From Streptococcus mitis (GTDB taxonomy: Bacteria > Bacillota > Bacilli > Lactobacillales > Streptococcaceae): DNA of 64,000 nucleotides. Positions 46,827-55,003 of this stretch are shown one piece after another (positions within the stretch are counted from its first letter, which is position 1; the number at the start of each line of letters is the position of its first letter). The stretch covers positions 1 through 64,000 of the forward strand of contig NZ_CAMIAF010000009.1 of assembly GCF_946190375.1 (NCBI RefSeq), in the 5' to 3' direction. The notes beneath the pieces are model-generated. The model searched no databases, was not told where the DNA came from, and was given only the letters and a program-made list of their open reading frames with translations. The translations under genes were made by a program, and so were the position numbers.

Positions 46827-47198
46827 CTAACGCACAAATTCATTGACCAGATCGCTGATAAGAAACTTCCAATCAGATTCTCTAAAGGTCAAAAAACGAT
46901 CTGCGGTCAAATTTCTAAGCCTTTTATAAAAGAGTATCTTTAGCTGGATTGATTCACCAACAGTAAGGAAGACACCAGGGAAACGATGTACTGAATGCAC
47001 TCTATTCCCGTATCCAGAAATATCTAAATGTATTATCGTTTCTGGATATGAACGTCCAATCTTAACTTCAACTCCGAGTTCAACTTTGACCTCTTCCACA
47101 ATTGGAACCTCGTTAAAAATTGGTCGTGCAGAAAATAATGGCGACGGGATTTTTTGCCTTTTCTTTCTTCCTAAATATGGATATTTTTTAGGTCTCAT
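46827..47198 (-). CDS. phage protein of unknown function
   Basis: 123 residues, basic. Starts MRPKKYPYLGRKKRQKIPSP at 47198 with GGAGGAC upstream. An upstream extension would run inside the YopX-like gene and is rejected. Beta-rich middle (EEVKVELGVEVKIGRSYPETIIHLDI). Overlaps the YopX-like gene by 11 bases. Confidence 0.68.
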   Translation of the reverse strand: MRPKKYPYLGRKKRQKIPSPLFSARPIFNEVPIVEEVKVELGVEVKIGRSYPETIIHLDISGYGNRVHSVHRFPGVFLTVGESIQLKILFYKRLRNLTADRFLTFRESDWKFLISDLVNEFVR

Positions 47199-47607
47199 TT
47201 GCGTCCTCCAAAAGTTCCGGATTTTCGTAGATGTTGCCGATGATTTCCTCATCCTCAGTCCACGCATACCCACTTAGCAATCCCTTTAGATATATGGCAG
47301 GCATTCCGCCTATGGATGTGCCACCGTATTCTTTTTCTAGATATACTTCATGGAAACATCCTCTTGTACATTTAACGATATCACCGATAAATGCCTCTTT
47401 ACCGTTCTTATCTTTGAGGCCTGTTGATTGCATGGATTCGATTTCGTCAAAGTCATAGCGATGTAAAACCCTACTATCTGGCAATCCGTCTACAAAATAG
47501 ATTTCTTGCATAAAGATTTCCTTTTCTTCATAATTGATGCCGATAATGTCATCTGGTTCAAAAATCGCTTTAATTTTATTTACCCAAACTCTAAACTTTG
47601 GTATCAT
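47188..47607 (-). CDS. YopX-family phage protein
   Basis: 139 residues with the YopX layout: N-terminal KFRVWVNK, central MQSTGLKDKNGKEAFIGDIVKC and C-terminal IIGNIYENPELLED. The fold is conserved in phages; function is not established. Confidence 0.85.
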   Translation of the reverse strand: MIPKFRVWVNKIKAIFEPDDIIGINYEEKEIFMQEIYFVDGLPDSRVLHRYDFDEIESMQSTGLKDKNGKEAFIGDIVKCTRGCFHEVYLEKEYGGTSIGGMPAIYLKGLLSGYAWTEDEEIIGNIYENPELLEDANET

Positions 47608-47627
47608 CCCAATTACTCCTTACTTTT

Positions 47628-47834
47628 TTAGATTTTGTCATCTTCTACAACCTCAAATTGTACACATTTAATAACTTTAGGATTTAATAGAATACTTCTA
47701 TCTTCCCCTAAAATAACCACATGCCCATTATTCATTTGAGATATGATTGCATCTCTAATTTGTCCTAGTTTAGTATCATCTTGGTAAAGGACATGCGCTT
47801 TAAAATTATCGCATTTTATATTAACTTCAATCAC
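47628..47834 (-). CDS. small phage protein
   Basis: 68 residues beginning with a GTG that has GGAGG six bases upstream. MIEVNIKCDNFKAHVLYQDD start and VQFEVVEDDKI end. Probably a small beta protein. Not recognised. Confidence 0.65.
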   Translation of the reverse strand: MIEVNIKCDNFKAHVLYQDDTKLGQIRDAIISQMNNGHVVILGEDRSILLNPKVIKCVQFEVVEDDKI

Positions 47835-47835
47835 T

Positions 47836-48237
47836 TTAAACCTCCTCTATATCAAACTCTAATCTATAATGCCCTTTTTCCTCGCTTAATCCGCCATAAA
47901 CAAAGGATAACTTTTTGATAACTTTATGATTATCGTCCGTCCAAATACCCGCATCAGTCATGCCATCAATGATAGCCTTGACTGTTGGGTATAAGTTAGG
48001 CGGATCTAATTTAGACTTAGTAGGGCTGTAAATTGTAACTGTAACCTCACAAGGGTTAGAGGGGCTAAAAGCAGCCCTCCCTTTATCCTTGTTCATCGAT
48101 GTATGCCAATAAGCAAAAGCTCTGATGCGCTTAGTAACTTTAGCTTTATCTGTTTGATGTTGCCTGTCATTACTATTGATAACCATATTTAGAGATTTTA
48201 GCTTAGTGTTTCGAGGTAAAGAAAATTCAAATTTCAT
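47836..48237 (-). CDS. RusA-family Holliday junction resolvase
   Basis: 133 residues. Endonuclease that resolves recombination intermediates before packaging. Conserved acidic/metal residues in KSKLDPPNLYPTVKAIIDGM and the following GIWTDDNHKV. ATG 48237 (MKFEFSLPRNTKLKSLN) is chosen for AAGGT and family length; the frame open to 48336 reads across the previous gene. The first Asp-Pro-Pro-Asn replaces the usual DxDN, so activity should not be assumed. Confidence 0.85.
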   Translation of the reverse strand: MKFEFSLPRNTKLKSLNMVINSNDRQHQTDKAKVTKRIRAFAYWHTSMNKDKGRAAFSPSNPCEVTVTIYSPTKSKLDPPNLYPTVKAIIDGMTDAGIWTDDNHKVIKKLSFVYGGLSEEKGHYRLEFDIEEV

Positions 48238-48460
48238 TTTGATTACCTTGAAGCTCAATATTTTCAATTTCTGCGCGCTGTTCAAGGATTTTGAGATATG
48301 CACACATTGTATAATGTTGTGTTTCAAGTAACTCAATAGGACATTTTAGTTTAAAATCAAGCGTTCCTACGTAATAGTTACTAATCATCAAACTTAACTT
48401 GTTAGCGCGCTCTTTTAATTGTTTGTATTCATCGATCATCCGTTGTTTGTAATCACTCAT
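48227..48460 (-). CDS. small helical phage protein
   Basis: 77 residues, helical and charged (MSDYKQRMIDEYKQLKERANKL; HYTMCAYLKILEQRAEIENIEL). Common in streptococcal phage early regions as a DUF without known role. Overlaps the RusA gene start by 11 bases. Confidence 0.7.
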   Translation of the reverse strand: MSDYKQRMIDEYKQLKERANKLSLMISNYYVGTLDFKLKCPIELLETQHYTMCAYLKILEQRAEIENIELQGNQNEI

Positions 48461-48470
48461 CTTAATTTCC

Positions 48471-48803
48471 TCATTTCTTCAAATAGCCTGGGGCATCGTC
48501 GCCCACATTGATACTCTCATACTGTTCTTTCGTAACAAGAAACTTGCCATAAGCTCCAATTGTGACTGTATAATGCCCATCAACAATAGCTTTTTCTGTG
48601 ACTGTTCCGATAAGCTCACCACCAGCATTGTCAACTTGATAAATAATGACTGGTTTTCTTTTTTTCAATTCATCCACTTGTTGCTCCAGCTTGACCACCT
48701 GCGGTTTATAGTGATTTTTAGAGATTATCAAACCTAGATTTAGCATTGATAGCGACAAAGCAACAAGTGCGCAAAACAGTCCAACTCGATTTTTATTTTT
48801 CAT
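48471..48803 (-). CDS. DUF1372-like membrane-anchored phage protein
   Basis: 110 residues. One N-terminal membrane helix (about 8-27), a short coiled coil (KLEQQVDELKKRK), then a small beta domain (GGELIGTVTEKAIVDGHYTVTIGAYGKFLV) typical of DUF1372. Function unknown. Confidence 0.75.
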   Translation of the reverse strand: MKNKNRVGLFCALVALSLSMLNLGLIISKNHYKPQVVKLEQQVDELKKRKPVIIYQVDNAGGELIGTVTEKAIVDGHYTVTIGAYGKFLVTKEQYESINVGDDAPGYLKK

Positions 48804-48804
48804 G

Positions 48805-48981
48805 TCATATCTCCAAAATCTTTATTACTGTATAAATCAAAGCGATAGCATAAACATCAAAGATAAACCAAACCACCTTGTCCGCTCTCCCCTCTTTGTA
48901 GGTTTTATGACCAGCAACGAAAATCAGAATAGCAAGGAGTAAGCAAGCGCTGATAACCATCAATTTCAGAAACAAGATCAT
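48805..48981 (-). CDS. 58-residue phage membrane protein
   Basis: Too short for usual ORF cut-offs. Begins MILFLKLMVISACLLLAILI, two hydrophobic segments (about 2-24 and 38-56) joined by the charged loop HKTYKEGRADK. AGGCGGT lies 6 bases before the ATG. The start directly follows the TAG of the previous gene, and the stop overlaps the start of the DUF1372-like gene. The tight packing supports real translation. Not recognised. Confidence 0.72.
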   Translation of the reverse strand: MILFLKLMVISACLLLAILIFVAGHKTYKEGRADKVVWFIFDVYAIALIYTVIKILEI

Positions 48982-49353
48982 CTAATTACCGCCTAACTCT
49001 TCAACCACTTTACTTACAGCTGCTAAAATCTGTTCTTTTACTTTGGTGTCCTTGATGTCATCAATCCCCTCAACTTTCCCAGTTTCTACATTGATAGCGA
49101 TTGAACCAACAAAAGAGCTATCTTCCTCACCAGATTCATCAAGAATTTCTTTAGCACTCTTTCCGTCTAAGATATCTAGCAAATCATGACTAATATTATG
49201 CATAATATTAGCTATTTTAAATTTACTCGCATTCTTTGCTGAAAGATAGTAGAGCATTGCCTCTTTGCACTCATCGTGTAATGTCTCCGCAAATTCTTTC
49301 AAGTTCTCTACGATAGTTTCAGCTGATACTGCGTTTTTAGTTTCTTTAGTCAT
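48982..49353 (-). CDS. phage protein of unknown function
   Basis: 123 residues, acidic and helical (ETIVENLKEFAETLHDECKEAML; EQILAAVSKVVEELGGN). Part of the early operon between the 245-residue phage protein and small membrane genes. Not recognised. Confidence 0.7.
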   Translation of the reverse strand: MTKETKNAVSAETIVENLKEFAETLHDECKEAMLYYLSAKNASKFKIANIMHNISHDLLDILDGKSAKEILDESGEEDSSFVGSIAINVETGKVEGIDDIKDTKVKEQILAAVSKVVEELGGN

Positions 49354-49367
49354 TGTTTTTTCCTCTC

Positions 49368-50105
49368 TTATGCTAATACTGTGATATGTTTTTGGTCTGC
49401 TAGTTGCTCTTTTAGATAGGCTGCAATGTTTCCTACCGCATCAGCTACCCAGCGCTTGCCATCTGCCTCAAATAAAGCCATATTGGCTTGCTTATCAATC
49501 CTAAAGACAAATAGGCTTGCTGGTTGTTCGACCTCGCCAAATGTACGATATGGGCGCAATGTAACTGGGTTAGGTGTTTTCCCTTTAGCAAGACTTGCCA
49601 CTCCTGTTTTAACTGTTGCTACTTGATATACTCCGGTATCTTCAATTTCAGCCCCATTCTCAATTTTCAATGCGCTAGCAAATTCTAGCAATGTGCCACG
49701 ATCATTATCGTCAATAAAGTTTGATTGCAACATGATATTGAACTGTTCTGATGATAGGAAACAGCTAAAAGATAACTCTGGGATGCGTGCCTTAACATCA
49801 ACAAGTAATGTGCGACGTTCTAACTCATCATTTTCAGACCACACACAAACCTCATCATTTTTCTCAACTGCTACAATCAGGCGTTGGTTTTTCAAATTGT
49901 TGAGGTCTGTTTTGAGATAGTCAACTAGACTTGTTAAGGTTGATAGCTCCAAAGTTTTAGGATATCGTTTGGGGTCAAGTTCTTTGAGGTTGAATTTGTT
50001 GGCATCATAGTACTCTGTGCCATCTGCAGCTGTTAAAATTTCTAACCCACACTTATTTAGTTCTACTGCGTATTCCAATGCTGATTTAAGATTTTCTGTT
50101 GTCAT
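49368..50105 (-). CDS. phage protein of unknown function, partner of the replication-terminator-like gene
   Basis: 245 residues. N-terminal MTTENLKSALEYAVELNKCGL and C-terminal GKRWVADAVGNIAAYLKEQLADQ. Commonly adjacent to the next gene in streptococcal phages. No catalytic motif seen. The stop of the neighbour precedes its start by 1 base. Confidence 0.7.
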   Translation of the reverse strand: MTTENLKSALEYAVELNKCGLEILTAADGTEYYDANKFNLKELDPKRYPKTLELSTLTSLVDYLKTDLNNLKNQRLIVAVEKNDEVCVWSENDELERRTLLVDVKARIPELSFSCFLSSEQFNIMLQSNFIDDNDRGTLLEFASALKIENGAEIEDTGVYQVATVKTGVASLAKGKTPNPVTLRPYRTFGEVEQPASLFVFRIDKQANMALFEADGKRWVADAVGNIAAYLKEQLADQKHITVLA

Positions 50106-50106
50106 A

Positions 50107-50541
50107 TTAGTTACCTACTTTCTTTTTGTTGAAATCAATAATATCTGGTTTTGTTTCTGCTTGTTGTTCAATTTCTGCCACTGGTTGCCCAATGTCCGTC
50201 AAAATTTCTCCGTTTTCGTCAAAGTACATTTGACCAGGTACTGTACTTTTCAGCTCGTTAGCGTGTACTTGTCCTGTATCAAAATCACGCCCAACAAGAA
50301 TTGTTGTAGCTACTCCATTTTGAGGCGCAAATTTTGATTTTACCTCCATGATAGTATCAACCACTGTACGCTCTTCATTAGCTGACATTGTAAGCGTGAT
50401 TGTCACTTTTCGTTTTGCTTTCGCATCTGTATTTAGGTCAAGGATGTTGTCAAAGACTTTTTCAAGCTCTTTGTCTAGTTTCTCCTGTAATCCTCCATCT
50501 GCAATGTGGGTTAGGTCTAACCCGATAAGTTTTTTATCCAT
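50107..50541 (-). CDS. replication-terminator-family phage protein (annotation by family only)
   Basis: 144 residues (LDLTHIADGGLQEKLDKELEKVFDNILD; VTITLTMSANEERTVVDTIMEVKSKFAPQ). This family is called replication terminator protein in many Firmicute phage annotations, but without experimental support that I know of. Acidic C-terminus then a basic NKKKVGN. Confidence 0.65.
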   Translation of the reverse strand: MDKKLIGLDLTHIADGGLQEKLDKELEKVFDNILDLNTDAKAKRKVTITLTMSANEERTVVDTIMEVKSKFAPQNGVATTILVGRDFDTGQVHANELKSTVPGQMYFDENGEILTDIGQPVAEIEQQAETKPDIIDFNKKKVGN

Positions 50542-50555
50542 ATTGTCCTCCTGCT

Positions 50556-51308
50556 TTAAATTAAGCTAATTTGAAATGACGATAGCATTTTCTCTTGTGC
50601 AGCCTTATAGAAATCTTTCTTAATTTCAAATCCATAGGCTGACCTATTCATCTCAATAGCAGCTCTTAGGGTTGAGCCAGAACCTGCTACGGGATCAATG
50701 ACAACATCGCCCTCATCTGTAAAAATTTCAATCAATCGTTTCAAAACTGGTATCGGTTTTTGCGTGGGATGGATAACGGGGTAAGAGCTATCTTTTTCCC
50801 ACGGAGCGTGATTGAGTATCATAGCCCCACCATTGTTAAATTTAGGGAGTTTGTCACGATATAATACCGTTGCCTCTTCAACTGCGCCAACAATTTTCAT
50901 GTTTGCCTTTAGCACTTGTGGGCTTGATTTCTTTGTAAAATAGAGCGGATAAGCATTATTAAAACCATGCTTTTTGCCACATTCTATAATCATGTCTCGC
51001 TGTTGCCAGGCATGAAAGACAATCATGGCAGGTGCTTTGCCCTTTTCCTTGGGTTCTTTCTTCAATAACCGACTACAAAAATCAAAGAAATTATTGATTT
51101 TGAAATCATTATCTGTATCAAAAAATGATTTCCCTGCTAATCTGCTCTCTCCGTTTTTGTTATCACCATTCTCATACCATCTTGGATCAGAAGCATAAGC
51201 GTTATTTCCTAGATTGTAAGGAATATCAGCAATAATAAGTTGCGCCCTCGGTATGTTGTATCGCTTAGCATTTTCAAAGTGGTCATTGATAAGTTCAAAT
51301 TTCATCAC
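50556..51308 (-). CDS. orphan DNA methyltransferase (N4/N6 amino type)
   Basis: 250 residues. The catalytic motif reads DIPY at about 28-31 (variant of DPPY) and lies before the SAM-binding motif DPVAGSGST (about 205-213), giving beta-type motif order. The target-recognition part lies between. No restriction nuclease is next to it, so it probably protects phage DNA or marks it. Sequence specificity unknown. M1 or M2 is possible as start. Confidence 0.87.
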   Translation of the reverse strand: MMKFELINDHFENAKRYNIPRAQLIIADIPYNLGNNAYASDPRWYENGDNKNGESRLAGKSFFDTDNDFKINNFFDFCSRLLKKEPKEKGKAPAMIVFHAWQQRDMIIECGKKHGFNNAYPLYFTKKSSPQVLKANMKIVGAVEEATVLYRDKLPKFNNGGAMILNHAPWEKDSSYPVIHPTQKPIPVLKRLIEIFTDEGDVVIDPVAGSGSTLRAAIEMNRSAYGFEIKKDFYKAAQEKMLSSFQISLI

Positions 51309-51315
51309 AAACTCC

Positions 51316-51735
51316 TTACTTCAAAAGTTTTTGTAACTGCTGTAAGCGATCTTGACTATCTAACAACTCCAGATATCTTTTATGGCTGATCAAGACATAT
51401 CCTGCTAGGTCATGACCTAGTAAAGTATCATCAACAAATAGCTCCATTTGCTCAGTCGAGGTGTCAAAGTGAGACTCTGCATCAGTGTCCTTTTTCTTTT
51501 TGGTAAAGGTATTAGCAATAACCTCAATTTCTGACTCATTGCTTAAAAATGATGATACTTGAGTATTTAGAGCATCGGCAAATGCCTCAATTTCCTCAAT
51601 CGTTGGAGTTGTAACATTTCTCTCAATGTCACTTACTCGATTTTGACTAATGCCAACCATAGGGGCAAGATCATACTGAGTAAGCTCTGCCTCTTTACGG
51701 ATGGCACGCATTTTAGCGCCATCAAATACTTTCAT
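51316..51735 (-). CDS. XRE-family helix-turn-helix protein
   Basis: 139 residues. N-terminal XRE domain (MRAIRKEAELTQYDLAPMVGISQNRVSDIERNVTTPTI, about 9-60) and a helical C-terminus. Inside the early operon rather than at the CI/Cro switch, so it may adjust early-to-middle expression. Overlaps the next small gene by 4 bases. Confidence 0.82.
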   Translation of the reverse strand: MKVFDGAKMRAIRKEAELTQYDLAPMVGISQNRVSDIERNVTTPTIEEIEAFADALNTQVSSFLSNESEIEVIANTFTKKKKDTDAESHFDTSTEQMELFVDDTLLGHDLAGYVLISHKRYLELLDSQDRLQQLQKLLK

Positions 51736-51935
51736 CTAAACACCTCCCCTCCATTTTCAAAGAAACGCTGTTGTATTGCATTTTGTGCAATCTTTACTTG
51801 TATTTCTGGCTGTTGATAGTATTTGATTTGTTTTTTGTACTCAGAAACTGCAATTTTAGCAACAGCTGTAATAATACCAGCCCAGGTTGTTGTGATAATA
51901 GCGATTAGAATTAAGATAAAATCAAATTGTGTCAT
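51732..51935 (-). CDS. small phage membrane protein
   Basis: 67 residues from ATG 51935, which has AAAAGGA upstream. One N-terminal membrane helix (about 5-27) and a polar helix QIKYYQQPEIQVKIAQNAIQQ. Not recognised. Confidence 0.65.
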   Translation of the reverse strand: MTQFDFILILIAIITTTWAGIITAVAKIAVSEYKKQIKYYQQPEIQVKIAQNAIQQRFFENGGEVFR

Positions 51936-52061
51936 GTTGTTTTTCCTTTTCAAATTGGTTTAATATTGCTTGTAAAAGTAATTTCACCCTCTCATCTTAT
52001 TTCTGATGGTGAAAGAGTGTTTAGGTGGTTCCCATCTATATCCAACCATACTTAGAACCTC

Positions 52062-52607
52062 CTAGAAAGGCAAATCATCATCACTGATATCCAATGGGTT
52101 TGTCGGTCTGCCAAATGGATTGTTATCACGGGTGAAATCAGGAACTGGATTTGTTGTGTTCCCCTCAAAGAAACTACCTTGTTGCCCGTAACTATTTCCA
52201 TTTTGGAAAGAACTGCCTTGATTACTGTAGCCCTGCTGCTGATAACCACCATGATTGTCTTGATGGCCTTGATTATTTTGCTGACTGTTACGACTTTCTA
52301 GCAATTGGAAATTACTAGCAACAACCTCTGTGACATAAACACGTTGGCCTTGTTGATTATCATAGCTACGTGTTTGAATTACTCCTGTGATACCAATCAA
52401 TGAGCCTTTTTTAGCCCAATTAGCAAGATTTTCAGCTGACTGTCTCCAGATAACGCAATTGATAAAATCAGCCTCACGCTCTCCAGCCTCATTCTTAAAT
52501 GGACGATTTACAGCAAGAGTAAACGTAGCAACCGCAATATTAGATTGCGTGTATCTCAGTTCAGCATCTTTTGTAAGCCGCCCTACTAACACAACGTTAT
52601 TTATCAT
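52062..52607 (-). CDS. ssb: single-stranded DNA-binding protein
   Basis: 181 residues. OB-fold domain ([22 protein letters not shown] to about 105), Gln/Gly/Asn-rich linker, and the acidic tip DISDDDLPF that recruits partner proteins. Phage-encoded copy for phage replication and recombination with the ERF-like protein. Confidence 0.95.
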   Translation of the reverse strand: MINNVVLVGRLTKDAELRYTQSNIAVATFTLAVNRPFKNEAGEREADFINCVIWRQSAENLANWAKKGSLIGITGVIQTRSYDNQQGQRVYVTEVVASNFQLLESRNSQQNNQGHQDNHGGYQQQGYSNQGSSFQNGNSYGQQGSFFEGNTTNPVPDFTRDNNPFGRPTNPLDISDDDLPF

Positions 52608-52609
52608 TT

Positions 52610-53257
52610 TTAATCCATCCCTTCGTACAAACTTTTTCCAAGTTGTTCCCCAAAATCTTTTTCATCTTTGGGGTCTAATGCTGCCAACTCTGTGACAACT
52701 CTTATTTTCGTTTCTCTACACGGCTGATAGCCGTATTTGGCATACCTCAACATCCTATTAAATGTACTTACGGGATATGGCAAAACATTATCAACAACTA
52801 AACGTTTTGTGTGCAAATGCTCAAAGAAATCTTCATGAAATATGACTTCAAAAACAGCCATATAATCATCTTCATCCAAATTGTCATAATTTTTGTAATA
52901 AGCAAACTTCGTTATTGTGAAATCAAAATTTGAAATAACTTGTTTTGGATTTCCGTATGTGTTTCTGATGAGCTCTAAACGAACTTTATCTTTTATAGAA
53001 TATATAGACCAGCAATTTTTGTTTTCGTACGAAAATTTCCAGTCATTTGGTTTCTCTTTTATAAGTTGTTTATAATATCTCTGAGCTTCGATAAAATCCT
53101 GGTTGTTTTCAAAGAATATGTCTAGGTCTTTAACTGGTTCGCCATTGAAAATATTCTTAAAGCAACCTCCAGCGATATATCCTTTATGTCCAACTAGAAA
53201 TTTATCAAGCCACCAAAGTTGTCTATAATTAAGTAAATCACTCTTTCTAAAATTCAT
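52610..53257 (-). CDS. nucleotidyltransferase-fold phage protein
   Basis: 215 residues. The N-terminal part has [27 protein letters not shown]: a Gly-Gly motif (30-31) followed by Asp-Leu-Asp (44-46), the head-domain pattern of poly(A)-polymerase/CCA-type nucleotidyltransferases. The rest is helical with [21 protein letters not shown] at the end. Substrate unknown: it could modify RNA, protein or nucleotides. Two bases from ssb, in the recombination block. Confidence 0.65.
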   Translation of the reverse strand: MNFRKSDLLNYRQLWWLDKFLVGHKGYIAGGCFKNIFNGEPVKDLDIFFENNQDFIEAQRYYKQLIKEKPNDWKFSYENKNCWSIYSIKDKVRLELIRNTYGNPKQVISNFDFTITKFAYYKNYDNLDEDDYMAVFEVIFHEDFFEHLHTKRLVVDNVLPYPVSTFNRMLRYAKYGYQPCRETKIRVVTELAALDPKDEKDFGEQLGKSLYEGMD

Positions 53258-53573
53258 ATTCCCCTCCTGGATTGTGCCACCAGACCATCAGGTCATCCTG
53301 ATTGTCTCTGATGTACTGATCAAATCTTTCAAAGTGGTCGATAGCATGTTTTAAGCGTTGCATACCCTCTCCAGCTTTTGAGCAAAAGCCACAAACTTTA
53401 AAGACAGGCTCAATCATGTCAATAATTTCTACGACTTGGCCATCAAGGTTCCAGACGCTATCCTCTCCCACCTTAAAATCCAGGATAAACTCATCCCCTA
53501 GGTTGTGGATAACCTGCAATCTCTTGCCGTCCGAGTAGATGGCTACGCTGTCAGATACTTTTCTAATTTCCAT
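53247..53573 (-). CDS. phage protein of unknown function
   Basis: 108 residues from ATG 53573 (GGGGAGGT upstream). N-terminal beta domain (VSDSVAIYSDGKRLQVIHNLGDEFIL) and a CGFC pair followed by a helix. Overlaps the next gene by 11 bases. Not recognised. Confidence 0.68.
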   Translation of the reverse strand: MEIRKVSDSVAIYSDGKRLQVIHNLGDEFILDFKVGEDSVWNLDGQVVEIIDMIEPVFKVCGFCSKAGEGMQRLKHAIDHFERFDQYIRDNQDDLMVWWHNPGGEYEF

Positions 53574-53575
53574 GG

Positions 53576-53737
53576 TTACCTCCCCATTGACTCTGGAGAA
53601 ATATCCCAAGATTTTTCTATCTCCAATTTCCTTTTTTCGCCATACAGAGTCGCTAATAGGTTCTCTATTTTGCCTATTAACTCATCAGGCACCCCATATT
53701 CAGCCAATTCTTCTGAAATTTTTTCAATTTCTGTCAT
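53576..53737 (-). CDS. 53-residue phage protein
   Basis: Starts MTEIEKISEELAEYGVPDEL, acidic and helical. GGTGG lies upstream of the ATG. Sits exactly between its neighbours (2 bases from each). Not recognised; below the usual length cut-off. Confidence 0.6.
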   Translation of the reverse strand: MTEIEKISEELAEYGVPDELIGKIENLLATLYGEKRKLEIEKSWDISPESMGR

Positions 53738-53739
53738 AT

Positions 53740-53853
53740 CTACCACCCACATTGATCATTGAGTTTGAGCATTTGAGATAATGGGCTTGCTTTGTCAAGC
53801 TCCTTAGCCGTTGACCAACCTTTTACATTTTCAATCAATTCATTAAATTTCAT
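53740..53853 (-). pseudogene. 37-residue remnant resembling a MazG-like N-terminus
   Basis: Reads MKFNELIENVKGWSTAKELD and then KASPLSQMLKLN before ending DQCGW-stop. MazG-like phage proteins open in this way and continue into the EEVGEL metal-binding motif; here the frame stops just before it. AGGAGGT is 7 bases before the ATG. Either a truncated nucleotide pyrophosphohydrolase or a repurposed short peptide. Confidence 0.5.
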
Positions 53854-54011
53854 TGTGCATACCTCCTGCTGCAATATTCACGTTCTAAGCTATCTAGCCC
53901 CACTTTTAAATACTCGATAGAGTAAATAGCAAGGCTTTTCTTTTCAATTTGTGAGAGAGGCCTGTTAGCCTCCTCAAACTCTAAAATAAGTTGATACTTT
54001 CTAAATTCCAC
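53850..54011 (-). CDS. 53-residue phage protein
   Basis: GTG start with GGAGGG four bases upstream, overlapping the DUF1351 stop. Reads MEFRKYQLILEFEEANRPLS and ends EYCSRRYAQ, helical. Its TGA overlaps the ATG of the MazG-like remnant (ATGA). Not recognised. Confidence 0.6.
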   Translation of the reverse strand: MEFRKYQLILEFEEANRPLSQIEKKSLAIYSIEYLKVGLDSLEREYCSRRYAQ

Positions 54012-55001
54012 CTAACCCTCCAAAGTTTCAAAGCTGATAAAGTTATCCTCAAGCCATTCTTGCAACTGGTTAAGCTGAGATTTTCCGCCATGCAATGTCA
54101 AACGCAAGTCAATTGTTAAAGGTTCGCTAGGCTCGAATTTTGCCACCTCTCGCGCATTATTTTGAGGTTCTGGTGTAATTGTACCCTGTTCCAAAATCTC
54201 GCCTGTTTCAGCGTCATAAGCCTTGATGTTCGCATTAGCATTTTCCTTGGCCGATTGAGCAATTTCTTCAAGTCGTTCAGCTTTTGCTTTTTCTTGAGCC
54301 TCTTTCTGCTCTTTGCGTGCAATCTCAGCATCACGATCTGTTTTCATCATCTTGAAAACATCAACAAGGCTCTTACCATCTTCAAGATGTCTGATATAGC
54401 TATCAGCTGGCAAATCGTACTCTTGAGCTAGTTCTTGGATAGCTTGCTTGTTAGCCTTGTATTCTTCCAGGGCATCAAATTCTGAAAGCACCAAGGCATC
54501 CATTTCATCAAGTGTTGTCTTTTTCAGTTCGTACTTGCCTGTTTTAAAATATTTCTTGAGGCTGTACTCATCGTATTTGTCAGCGAATGTGGATTTTTCA
54601 ATCCCTGCGACCATACACTTATCCTCAAAGGTAGTTCGGACAGCATCCACGCGCATCAATCGTTCATGTTCATCAATTGCATTAAGTCCTGCTGTGATGT
54701 TTGCAATGACATTATCCAATGGCTCAACTGTTTTCTTGTACCACTTCTCAAATTCCTTGTATGGATTATTGATATTGTTTTTGATTTCCTTACGCCGAGT
54801 TTCCAACGCCTCTTTTAATTTATTTAGGCGTGTACGCTCATCATAATCAATCTTGTAAGTGGATGCAGTCACCTCATAATTTGTGTACTGTGCAACGATT
54901 GCTGCAAGTTGTTTCTCAACGCTATCATAATCAACATTAATTACTGCAGGTTGAAAATCTACCTTAATTTCTGTCAAGCTATTAGTTACATCTTTTACCA
55001 T
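54012..55001 (-). CDS. DUF1351 family phage protein
   Basis: 329 residues, mostly coiled coil (LNKLKEALETRRKEIKNNINNPYKEFEKWYKK; DRDAEIARKEQKEAQEKAKAER) with a small C-terminal domain (LTIDLRLTLHGGKSQLNQLQEWLEDN). The DUF1351 family regularly sits beside single-strand annealing proteins in Firmicute phages and may assist recombination. Confidence 0.85.
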   Translation of the reverse strand: MVKDVTNSLTEIKVDFQPAVINVDYDSVEKQLAAIVAQYTNYEVTASTYKIDYDERTRLNKLKEALETRRKEIKNNINNPYKEFEKWYKKTVEPLDNVIANITAGLNAIDEHERLMRVDAVRTTFEDKCMVAGIEKSTFADKYDEYSLKKYFKTGKYELKKTTLDEMDALVLSEFDALEEYKANKQAIQELAQEYDLPADSYIRHLEDGKSLVDVFKMMKTDRDAEIARKEQKEAQEKAKAERLEEIAQSAKENANANIKAYDAETGEILEQGTITPEPQNNAREVAKFEPSEPLTIDLRLTLHGGKSQLNQLQEWLEDNFISFETLEG

Positions 55002-55003
55002 GT

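Noticed and set aside
47836-48336. 166-residue version of RusA starting at 48336
   Set aside because: The first 33 codons read across the previous gene and lack a ribosome-binding site; ATG 48237 fits the family.
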